From NCBI GenBank assembly GCA_036244995.1, contig BTTF01000069.1:1-10657 (forward strand): a stretch of 10,657 nt of DNA, in the 5' to 3' direction. The notes beneath the pieces were generated by a model, which saw only the letters and a program-made list of their open reading frames with translations, was not told where the DNA came from and ran no database searches. This DNA comes from BMS3Bbin07 sp036244995 (GTDB taxonomy: Bacteria > Nitrospirota > Thermodesulfovibrionia > Thermodesulfovibrionales > JdFR-85). Below, piece by piece: positions 1 to 6,175 of the stretch (within the stretch, counting starts at the first letter, position 1; the number at the start of each line of letters is the position of its first letter). Made by a program: the position numbers and the translations under genes.

Positions 1-179
1 CATTGGGCACATTGACGGCACTCTCCTTTGCGTAATTTCAGTTGCCTTTTAACGTAGCCCTTTTTGAAATGAACAAGGTAAACCCTTCTTAATTTCCCGG
101 CAATCTGGATAACAAACCGGGATTCCTTAATTCTCTGCAAATACCTATACATAAGATCATTACGTGCTAACCTATTCAT
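1..179 (-). CDS. YkgJ-like cysteine-cluster protein, N-terminal part (runs off the window)
   Basis: An open frame starts with ATG at 179 and stays open to base 1, giving 59 complete codons plus two bases of the next. The start follows AAGGATG about 9 bases upstream, a usable Shine-Dalgarno. The protein begins MNRLARNDLMYRYLQRIK, is rich in Lys and Arg, and ends in the visible part with ECRQCAQ followed by a codon beginning TG, which is Cys or Trp. A CxxCxxC arrangement after a short basic N-terminal stretch is what YkgJ/UPF0153 proteins show; they carry a CxxCxxCC cluster thought to bind zinc or iron. Their exact function is mostly unknown. The stop of a short upstream frame overlaps this ATG by one base (TAATG). 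The identity rests on two Cys plus the general look, so another Cys-cluster or small zinc protein is possible. That the frame is coding is fairly likely; the family is a moderate-confidence inference. Confidence 0.5.
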   Translation of the reverse strand, partial: MNRLARNDLMYRYLQRIKESRFVIQIAGKLRRVYLVHFKKGYVKRQLKLRKGECRQCAQ

Positions 180-250
180 TACTCACATCCTTCATATAAA
201 ACTGCACGCATGCCCTCAATAACTTCCTCTGTACCGACGTGTCGAAATGA
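179..250 (-). pseudogene. Short open frame upstream of the Cys-cluster gene: gene remnant or leader peptide
   Basis: Between an in-frame TAA at 251-253 and a TAA at 179-181 lie 23 open codons. They read like coding sequence, ending GMRAVLYEGCE. The stop overlaps the next gene's ATG as TAATG, the arrangement usual for adjacent genes in an operon. The only in-frame ATG is at 211, which would give a ten-residue peptide MRAVLYEGCE; its Shine-Dalgarno is poor because GAGGG sits too close. Two readings are possible. It may be the C-terminal end of a gene whose front was lost when the efflux operon or the AT-rich junction at 254-307 came to lie here, or it may be a small leader ORF translationally coupled to the gene that follows. 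I do not recognise the peptide, and chance openness cannot be excluded at this length. Confidence 0.28.
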
Positions 251-262
251 TTATTTCATTCC

Positions 263-292
263 ATTATAAAAAAAGATTACAAAAAAAATTAA
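263..292 (-). promoter_or_regulatory. Possible promoter for the Cys-cluster gene
   Basis: On the minus strand a perfect TATAAT (263-268) lies inside a very AT-rich stretch (254-307) just past the end of the RND permease gene. No good -35 exists: the best at about 18 bases is TTAATT (287-292), next to runs of T that could act as an UP-like element. Transcription would begin near 256 and leave a leader of about 75 bases, containing a small inverted repeat GAAAT-N4-ATTTC at 244-257 around the predicted start. The high A/T content makes a chance TATAAT likely, so confidence is low. No hairpin plus T-run terminator was seen between the permease stop and this box. Confidence 0.25.
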
Positions 293-307
293 CAGATACA
301 AATAAAG

Positions 308-3300
308 TTATTGAAATTTTAAAATCTCTGCTTTAGACAAAAATGTAGCCAGCACAGGGACAACAATGAGTGTTGAGATTGTACCTGAAACAAGACCGCC
401 GATTACCGTGACGGCAAACGGTTGAAAAATATTGGAGCCAACCGTTGTCCCAACCGCCGTCGGGATCAGGGCGAAGATGGTGGTCAGCGCTGTCATCAGG
501 ATAGGACGAAGGCGCACGGAGGCAGCAGACAGGAGCGCCTCCCTGACTGTCTCTCCATCGGCGACCCTCCTGTTGGAGTAGTCAAGAAGAACGATGGCAT
601 TGTTGACGGAGATACCGACAAGGGTCACAATCCCCATACCTACCGATACATCAAGCCCATGTCTGCTTATAAACAAGGCCGTAAAAGCACCAACCATGGA
701 CAGCGGTATGGTAACAAGGATGACAAGCGGCTGCAGCAGGGACCGGAATTGCATGACCATGATAAGGTAAATCAAGGCTATGGCTCCCAGCACCACAAAG
801 ACCATATCCAGGGCTGTCCGCATTAATGACTTGTACTGGCCGGTAAAGTCGATACTGTAACCTTTGGGCAGCCTGATGGAGCGGAAGCGCTCCTTCAGGC
901 GGGACACAAGCGCCGGAATACTGCCCTCAACCTCTGATACAAGGGTGACCTCCCGCTGTCCGTTAAGCCGTGTAATGGATGCAGGGGTCTGGATAATCCT
1001 GTAATCCGCAACCCGGTCAAGGGGGATTATATTGCCGTTGCCGGAAGGTATCGGAAGTTTCCTGATTGAGTCGATATCGTGTGGCCTGTCAAGGGCTATC
1101 TTTACAAGTACGCTGATATTTTCCCTTTGCCGGACGATCCTGGTCGCCACCATCCCTAACTCTGCCGCCCGAAGCGTGTTGAGGACATCTACAGACGAGA
1201 CGCCATATCGGGCAAGTTGCGGGTACTTTATCCGAACCACTATTTCGGAGGCCTTTACCTTGGTATTGTTTATGATATTTGAGACTACAGGCTCCTCCGC
1301 CATAATCCTTTCCACCTCGTTTGACAGGGATGCAAGCTTGTTCATATCCGTTCCGTAGATCGTCACACCAAACAGTGCAGAGAGGCCGGAAAAGCTCTCG
1401 TCTATCTTCTCCTGAGTCGGCTGGTGGTACAGGAAGACCATCCCCCCGAACCTCCCATACTCCCTCTTCAGTGTATCCATAATCTCAACAACAGACCTCT
1501 TTCTTCTGTTTTTCGGCTTCAGTTTGATCATAATCTCGCCCATGTTCACACCCTCTATCTGGTATCCCTGCTCCGGGGAGCCTGTTCTCCGGTAGACACA
1601 TGTTACATCAGGGTCGGAAAGGGCAATGCGCTCCAGGGCATCGCCGATGCGGTTGCTCTCGGAAAGCGCCGTTCCGGGCGGCATGACATACTCGCTGAGG
1701 ATTGCCCCCTCGTCTATAGGCGGCAGCAGGTTTGTCCTGCCCAGGAAGGCGGCAATGCCGATTAAAGATAGAGAGAGAAACGCTATGAAAATCGTCAGCC
1801 CCCTGTGCCGAAAACAAAACCGGAGAGTGGCATGTAATGCCATATCCAGCCTTCTGAGCAGCCGGGCACCCACAAAGTCGGTACCGGGCGGGGTTATCCC
1901 TTTCATACTGAATGCCATGGGGATAAAACTGAGTGACAGCAGCAGCGACACTACAAGGGCGGCGCTGATCGTTAATCCAAAGGGCTTGAGAAAGATGGCC
2001 GCCAGCCCGGTTATGAGTATCAGGGGCAGGAAGGCGGCAACGGTCGTAAAAGTCCCTGATGCATCTGCCCCTGCGATTTCGATTGTCCCGTCAATGCCTG
2101 CATCCTGCTCATTCTTCCCCATCTGGCGGTGCCTGAAGATATTCTCGGATACCACGATTGCATCATCCACGATCATCCCCACAGCGAGTGTCAATGCCGA
2201 CATGGTAACTACATTAAGACCGAGACCGAAAACGCTCATTACCGTCAGAGTTGCAATCAGGGTAATCGGTATGGTTGCCGCCACAATGAGGGTGGGCCTC
2301 CACGCCCCAAGGAAAAAGTAGAGGACCAGGACGGCCAGCAGCGCCCCGATCAGGAGACCGTAAAAAATGCTGTCGCGTGCCTCGGTGATGATTTCCGACT
2401 GGTCGTAGAATTTCTTTATCCTGGTCCCGGGGGGAAAGAGTCTGTGTAGTCTGGCAATCTCTGCATTGACCGCGTGGGCAACACGGATGGCGCTTGCCCC
2501 CGGTTGTTTACGAACTATAAAGGCAACTGCCGGGACACCATCTCCATGCACCACATAGTGCCTCGGCACCACACCCGATGAGACAGATGCGATTGAGCCA
2601 AGGAGAACAGAAGGGTCAGCCTTTGCAATAACCGGGAGTGAGCGTATGTCATTCAGTGTCTTCAGCCGGGCATCACCGCGAATCAGGTATTCCTGGGAAG
2701 ACCGGTCAAGATAACCTGCCACTGCCGTCATATTGTTCTGCCTGATGGTGCTCACTATGTCATCCACTGTAAGGTGCAGAGGGATGAGCTTCTCCGGCCT
2801 TATCTTTACAATAAAGGCGCGTTGGTCACCTCCAAGCACCTCAACATAGGAGACACCGTCTATGGCCATGAGCCGGCTGGCCAGGTTATAACGGACATTG
2901 TTTCTCAGGGCAATCAGGTCCTGCCCTCCGTAGACGACATAGCTGACGACATTCTGAAGGGTCGTTCCGATGTTTTCAATACGGGGGATCGTGCCTGCAG
3001 GAAGGATGTTTCTGACCCGAGCCAGCCGTGCCTGTATGAGCTGGCGGGCATCCCTGATACCCGTCCCCCATGTAAACTCTACCGTGACCTGTGATATCCC
3101 CTGAACAGATGTGGAGGCAACCCGTTTAACCCCCTGAATGCCCCGCACCTCATCCTCAAGCGGACGGGTGATGAGAAGCTCCATGTCCTCCGGTGAAGCG
3201 CCGGGATAATGGGTGATAATGTTTACCACGGGGATATCAAGGTCTGGAAAGAGGTCAACCGGCATATGGATAGCGGCATAGAGACCTGTAAGGGTAATCA

Positions 3301-3361
3301 GTATAACTGCAAATGCCATGACAAGGGGATTGTCAATCACGAAACGCAGGAATCTCTTCAT
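308..3361 (-). CDS. RND-family efflux permease (inner-membrane proton/drug or metal antiporter)
   Basis: This is a full-length RND permease of 1017 residues, the usual size. It is the inner-membrane proton-driven pump of a tripartite efflux complex. TM1 lies at about 12-32. A first periplasmic loop contains the family signatures MPVDLFPDLDIPVV (33-46) and YPGASPEDMELLITRPLE (52-69). A TM2-TM6 block covers about 333-490, a second periplasmic loop about 545-845, and a C-terminal TM7-TM12 block follows. TM4 carries the proton-relay pair D399-D400 (VGMIVDDAIVVSEN), as in HAE-type pumps; CusA-type pumps have a single Asp there. In TM10 the AcrB Lys position is Asn (GISVNNAIVLLD, N920-N921). The second loop resembles heavy-metal pumps (QPTQEKIDESFSG), but the position of the CusA metal Met is Glu (E655). 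The substrate is therefore unclear. ATG at 3361 overlaps the adaptor stop by one base (TGATG), with AGGGTG 8 bases upstream. It is last in the operon. Confidence 0.93.
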   Translation of the reverse strand: MKRFLRFVIDNPLVMAFAVILITLTGLYAAIHMPVDLFPDLDIPVVNIITHYPGASPEDMELLITRPLEDEVRGIQGVKRVASTSVQGISQVTVEFTWGTGIRDARQLIQARLARVRNILPAGTIPRIENIGTTLQNVVSYVVYGGQDLIALRNNVRYNLASRLMAIDGVSYVEVLGGDQRAFIVKIRPEKLIPLHLTVDDIVSTIRQNNMTAVAGYLDRSSQEYLIRGDARLKTLNDIRSLPVIAKADPSVLLGSIASVSSGVVPRHYVVHGDGVPAVAFIVRKQPGASAIRVAHAVNAEIARLHRLFPPGTRIKKFYDQSEIITEARDSIFYGLLIGALLAVLVLYFFLGAWRPTLIVAATIPITLIATLTVMSVFGLGLNVVTMSALTLAVGMIVDDAIVVSENIFRHRQMGKNEQDAGIDGTIEIAGADASGTFTTVAAFLPLILITGLAAIFLKPFGLTISAALVVSLLLSLSFIPMAFSMKGITPPGTDFVGARLLRRLDMALHATLRFCFRHRGLTIFIAFLSLSLIGIAAFLGRTNLLPPIDEGAILSEYVMPPGTALSESNRIGDALERIALSDPDVTCVYRRTGSPEQGYQIEGVNMGEIMIKLKPKNRRKRSVVEIMDTLKREYGRFGGMVFLYHQPTQEKIDESFSGLSALFGVTIYGTDMNKLASLSNEVERIMAEEPVVSNIINNTKVKASEIVVRIKYPQLARYGVSSVDVLNTLRAAELGMVATRIVRQRENISVLVKIALDRPHDIDSIRKLPIPSGNGNIIPLDRVADYRIIQTPASITRLNGQREVTLVSEVEGSIPALVSRLKERFRSIRLPKGYSIDFTGQYKSLMRTALDMVFVVLGAIALIYLIMVMQFRSLLQPLVILVTIPLSMVGAFTALFISRHGLDVSVGMGIVTLVGISVNNAIVLLDYSNRRVADGETVREALLSAASVRLRPILMTALTTIFALIPTAVGTTVGSNIFQPFAVTVIGGLVSGTISTLIVVPVLATFLSKAEILKFQ

Positions 3362-4446
3362 CAGTCCGGCACCCTGTATGTCTTGTTAAAATCCCGGTAG
3401 AACAATTCATATGCCCCTCTTGTAACTACTTCATCATTGCCGGTTATCCCGGAGGTAGCCTCCAGCCAATTGCCGGATTTGAGCCCTGTCTGCACCTCCT
3501 GTTTCTTATAGCCTTTAGCCTGTTTTATAAAGATATACTGTCTTTGGTCTCTACCGTAGACAATGGCGCTTTGAGGGATGGCAAGGGCTGCATGCCTTGT
3601 CTCAAGAATGACCTCACCGCTTATTGTCTCCCCTGTTTTGAGGTTATGATTGACCTCACTGCTTTCAATCCATACAATGGTTCCACCGGCAGCGCTATGC
3701 TCCGGGAGCACCCTGGTTATTTTGCCGGTGATTTTCCGTCCTTCTACTGTGTGCGCAATTGCCGTCTTACCCTGAAGTGTGACGGCCGGGCCGGGAAACA
3801 ATGTTGCAACAATCCGCAGGTGAGCGGGGTCCGTGATATAGCCGAGTATCATTCCCTTTTCCACATCCTGACCCGCAGTTACGGTCCTCCGGGTAAAGAT
3901 GCCGTGGATAGGGGCCCTGATCCTTATCAGGGCTTCAAGGAGTTGTAGGTCATGCCTTGTTTTACTCATGTCTGTCTGAATCCGGGCAAGGGCATCTTCC
4001 GCCGTCTCAAGTTCATCCCGGGAGGAAAACCTCTGTTTTACGGCCTGTCTCTTCCGTTTGGCCCTGGCCTCTGATATGGATAGCCTCTGCCTTAAAGAGG
4101 CAACCCTCTCCTTCAGATAGGCAAGGCGGTTATTAATTCCGGGGCCGCCCATGGTAAACAACAGGGCTCCCTTTTTGACAACCGTTTCATCCGCCGTATC
4201 TACAGATGTAATCCTGCCCTCCTCCAGAGCCCGGACCTTCACCAGGTAACGGCTTTCAACGCGGCCGATCCACTCTGCAGAGAGTCTGAAGTCCCGAAGT
4301 GACGGCCTGCCGGTCTCTATCAATACCGGTTGAGGTCCTTTGCCGGCTAATATCTCTCTGCTACCACGTTCTATCAGGAAATATCCGGATACCAGCGTTA
4401 TTACAATAATTGAAATGATAGTGATTCCCAATATCGGTCGTTTCAT
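3361..4446 (-). CDS. Periplasmic adaptor (membrane fusion protein) of the RND efflux system
   Basis: This 361-residue protein has HlyD/CusB/AcrA adaptor architecture and should bridge the permease and the outer-membrane channel. An N-terminal membrane anchor (about 5-25, GITIISIIVITLVSGYFLI) has no cysteine lipobox. The first lipoyl half lies at about 62-98 (VKVRALEEGRIT...VKKGALLF). A coiled-coil hairpin covers about 103-173, rich in Arg, Glu and Leu. The second lipoyl half is at 174-204 (IRIRAPIHGIFTRRTVTAGQ, ending EKGMILGYI). A beta-barrel covers about 205-285, and a membrane-proximal domain runs from about 286 to the end (LAIPQSAIVYGRDQRQYIFI). The segment after the anchor has no Met/His cluster of the CusB kind, which argues mildly against a Cu/Ag substrate. 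ATG at 4446 overlaps the preceding gene's stop as ATGA, with GGAGGGGAG just upstream, so translational coupling is likely. Which small molecule is carried cannot be read from this subunit. Confidence 0.92.
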   Translation of the reverse strand: MKRPILGITIISIIVITLVSGYFLIERGSREILAGKGPQPVLIETGRPSLRDFRLSAEWIGRVESRYLVKVRALEEGRITSVDTADETVVKKGALLFTMGGPGINNRLAYLKERVASLRQRLSISEARAKRKRQAVKQRFSSRDELETAEDALARIQTDMSKTRHDLQLLEALIRIRAPIHGIFTRRTVTAGQDVEKGMILGYITDPAHLRIVATLFPGPAVTLQGKTAIAHTVEGRKITGKITRVLPEHSAAGGTIVWIESSEVNHNLKTGETISGEVILETRHAALAIPQSAIVYGRDQRQYIFIKQAKGYKKQEVQTGLKSGNWLEATSGITGNDEVVTRGAYELFYRDFNKTYRVPD

Positions 4447-5870
4447 TCCGGCTCCCCTCCGTTGTCTGTCTTTGCAGGCAAAGCAGGTGAAGCGCCTTTG
4501 GTAACCGGAAGGTACTCTCCTGCCGCCACCTCCAGGGCGATACCCATATCACTCAATACCTGCCTTAATTTGATGATTTTTATCTGTTTTGCCGTCAGCT
4601 CGTTTTGCACCCTGTAATAACTCATGAGGTCCGTACTGCCTTGCTCCAGGGCTCTCCTGTAGGTCTGTGTCAGGTTTTTCAGCACAGGCAGAGACCCGGC
4701 AGTGGCGCTCAACTCCTTTTTCAGGAATTTCATATCCGACAGGATGACCGCAACATCTGAGCGGGCCTCAAACAGGCGGGCGATATACTCATCAAAAACC
4801 CGTCTGCGGGTTGCGCGTTCAACGGCAATTTTACCCTGGTTCCGGTCGAAAAACGGGAGGTCAATACTGACCTCAAACCCGGTGGTAATGATACGTCCCG
4901 TATCACGTGCACTGTTCAGACCGATACTTATTCCTGGAAACTGCGAAAGGATAGCTGCCCGCACACTTGCCTCCCGGCTCCGGTATCCCATCTTTAAGGC
5001 AAGGAGGTCAAGACGGCGGCCCTCTATCCCTTCCATAATCTCTGCCCCTGACGGCAGCAACCGCCATAAGGGAAGGGATATATCTCCTTGAACGGGAATA
5101 ACCTGATCAGGAGGAATACCAAGTGTTCTGTTAAGGGCAAGCCTCTCCTGCTCCTTTGCCTTTTTTGTAGTTAAGACAGAGGCATGTGCCTGCTGCAAGG
5201 CCACCTCTGCAACTGAAAGGTCTGTATCCGTCTTCTCCCCTGAGGCAACCGACTTTTTAATAGCCTTAAGGGCTTCCCTGAAACGTTGCTCTGATTTTTC
5301 TGTCAGTAACAGTTGCCTGTCAAGATAAAACAGGCGTAAAAGATGCAGTTTTGCAGACTCCGCCACCTGCCACTCCTGCCACGCTATATCAAGGTCTACC
5401 GAGGCGGCATGCGCCCGGGCTGCTTCCACTCTTGCACTCCTGGTAACAAGAGAACGGATATCCCAGCCAACCCCGAAACCATACCCGTTAACCGCACCCT
5501 CCTTATTTCCGCCTGTGGGGATATCCAGATTATAAGAGAGACGGGGATTGGGAAGAATTCCAGCCTGGATAATTTGGGCCCCGGCAACCCCCCGCAGGTC
5601 ACGAACGGCACGAAGGGCTGGATTGGCGATAACGGCCATAACGGCCGCCTCATCAGGAGAAAGACCGTCGCGAATGTCAAAATCAACAGGTCTTAATATC
5701 GGATGTTTGATTACCCCTGCCTTGATCCTGACAACCTCCATTGCCGGTGCCTTAAGGGCATCTTCCACAGCAGGCCCGTCAAGCGGCTCGGGATGATAGG
5801 TGGCACAACCATATAGCAGGGTTAAGAAAACCGTAAGGATTAAATACAGGTTTTTTGCTTTGCCTCTCAT
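4443..5870 (-). CDS. Outer-membrane efflux channel lipoprotein (TolC/CzcC family)
   Basis: This 475-residue protein is the outer-membrane exit duct of the efflux complex. The N-terminus (MRGKAKN, hydrophobic 8-20, lipobox LYGC) predicts a lipoprotein acylated at C22, as in CusC and OprM-like proteins. Two OEP repeats follow. The first begins near GLSPDEAAVMAVIANPALRA (69-88) and has beta-strand-like LPNPRLSYNLDIPTGG (106-121). The second has FPGISIGLNSARDTG (311-325) and the GFEVSIDLPFFDRNQGKI signature (331-348) typical of CzcC/CusC relatives. Long Ala/Leu/Arg-rich helices (about 145-250 and 350-450) would form the periplasmic tunnel. It is first in the operon, overlapping the adaptor start by four bases. 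AGGTG lies only two bases before the ATG at 5870, too close for a normal Shine-Dalgarno, and a TATAAT box ends nine bases upstream. No other in-frame start would keep the signal peptide, so this start is preferred. Confidence 0.92.
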   Translation of the reverse strand: MRGKAKNLYLILTVFLTLLYGCATYHPEPLDGPAVEDALKAPAMEVVRIKAGVIKHPILRPVDFDIRDGLSPDEAAVMAVIANPALRAVRDLRGVAGAQIIQAGILPNPRLSYNLDIPTGGNKEGAVNGYGFGVGWDIRSLVTRSARVEAARAHAASVDLDIAWQEWQVAESAKLHLLRLFYLDRQLLLTEKSEQRFREALKAIKKSVASGEKTDTDLSVAEVALQQAHASVLTTKKAKEQERLALNRTLGIPPDQVIPVQGDISLPLWRLLPSGAEIMEGIEGRRLDLLALKMGYRSREASVRAAILSQFPGISIGLNSARDTGRIITTGFEVSIDLPFFDRNQGKIAVERATRRRVFDEYIARLFEARSDVAVILSDMKFLKKELSATAGSLPVLKNLTQTYRRALEQGSTDLMSYYRVQNELTAKQIKIIKLRQVLSDMGIALEVAAGEYLPVTKGASPALPAKTDNGGEPE

Positions 5871-5878
5871 AACACCTG

Positions 5879-5884
5879 ATTATA
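5879..5884 (-). promoter_or_regulatory. -10 box (TATAAT) of the efflux operon
   Basis: A perfect TATAAT lies on the minus strand eight bases before the ATG of the outer-membrane channel gene. At 16-18 bases upstream there is no -35 resembling TTGACA (candidates read TCTTCC, ATCTTC, AATCTT). Instead that position is occupied by tandem 11-base repeats, as expected for a promoter that depends on an OmpR-family activator. Used as a -10, it would start transcription near 5872 and give a nearly leaderless mRNA. Confidence 0.45.
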
Positions 5885-5886
5885 TA

Positions 5887-5919
5887 ACGGGGACATTGCC
5901 GGAAGATTTCCTGAAGATT
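5887..5919 (-). promoter_or_regulatory. Candidate response-regulator operator: tandem 11-base direct repeats
   Basis: Read on the minus strand, three consecutive 11-base units occur: AATCTTCAGGA (5919-5909), AATCTTCCGGC (5908-5898) and AATGTCCCCGT (5897-5887). The first two match at 9 of 11 positions; the third matches the second at 7 of 11 and shares the leading AAT. An 11-base period in direct orientation is the binding pattern of PhoB/OmpR-family winged-helix regulators. The two strong units end 13 bases before the TATAAT box, which places them over the -35 region as in activator-dependent promoters. The regulator encoded at 7560-8237 is the obvious candidate to bind. The overlapping dyad GGAA-ATC-TTCC (5901-5911) is an alternative explanation. 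Binding is inferred, not shown. Confidence 0.45.
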
Positions 5920-5953
5920 ACATTTATGAAAGGTTTTTAAAAGAAGTAATAGA

Positions 5954-6103
5954 TACCCCCTTCCCCCCTTCCCCCCTTGGGGACATAAGGAATAGAAAGG
6001 GTTTGAATGAGGGATTGATTGGATAACTCCCCCGGCCCCTCTTAACCTGAGAGGGGTGGTATAGTATCCCCATTAGGTTAATTAAGGGGGATTAAGGGGG
6101 TTA
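5954..6103. repeat. C/G-rich imperfect palindromic element (interspersed-repeat-like)
   Basis: This roughly 150-base element lies in the 305-base gap between the sensor kinase and the efflux operon. The left end on the plus strand is TA, C5, TT, C6, TT, C6, TT, G4 (5954-5982). The right end is G5, ATTAA, G5, TTA (6086-6103), so the ends are imperfect inverted copies of TA(A)CCCCCTT. Inside are a hairpin CCCCTCT/AGAGGGG with a 7-base loop (6036-6056), a C5GG run before it, and TTAATTAA (6078-6085). None of it looks coding. CCCCCTTAATCCCCC-type motifs recur in intergenic DNA of several environmental Gram-negative lineages (recalled, not searched), so a small non-autonomous or REP-like repeat is the best reading. 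The minus strand carries three G-runs (G5-G6-G6) separated by AA. The rest of the gap (6104-6175) holds nothing I can name. Confidence 0.55.
6036..6056. other. Stable hairpin inside the C/G-rich element
   Basis: The 7-base perfect stem CCCCTCT (6036-6042) pairs with AGAGGGG (6050-6056) around the loop TAACCTG. It could form in RNA from either strand. Neither side has a T-run, so it is not a canonical intrinsic terminator. In a kinase-to-efflux read-through transcript it could stall polymerase or protect an RNA 3' end. Confidence 0.5.
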
Positions 6104-6175
6104 CTTTTAATAATCCATTGTTCATTGTTTCATAAGGGCTGCTGAACTATTACAAAAAGAAACGAGTTTAATATG

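Noticed and set aside
422..2449. Several plus-strand open frames of about 100-230 codons across the permease gene
   Set aside because: They lie wholly opposite a strongly conserved RND permease, have Arg/Pro/Ser-rich antisense-like composition, show no recognisable domain, and lack convincing Shine-Dalgarno sites.
5954..5982. Direct C-rich repeats as a CRISPR-like array
   Set aside because: The units are 8 bases with 2-base separators, with no spacers and no cas genes.
6036..6056. CCCCTCT/AGAGGGG hairpin as a Rho-independent terminator
   Set aside because: There is no T-run on either side in either direction. It is better explained as part of the C/G-rich repeat.
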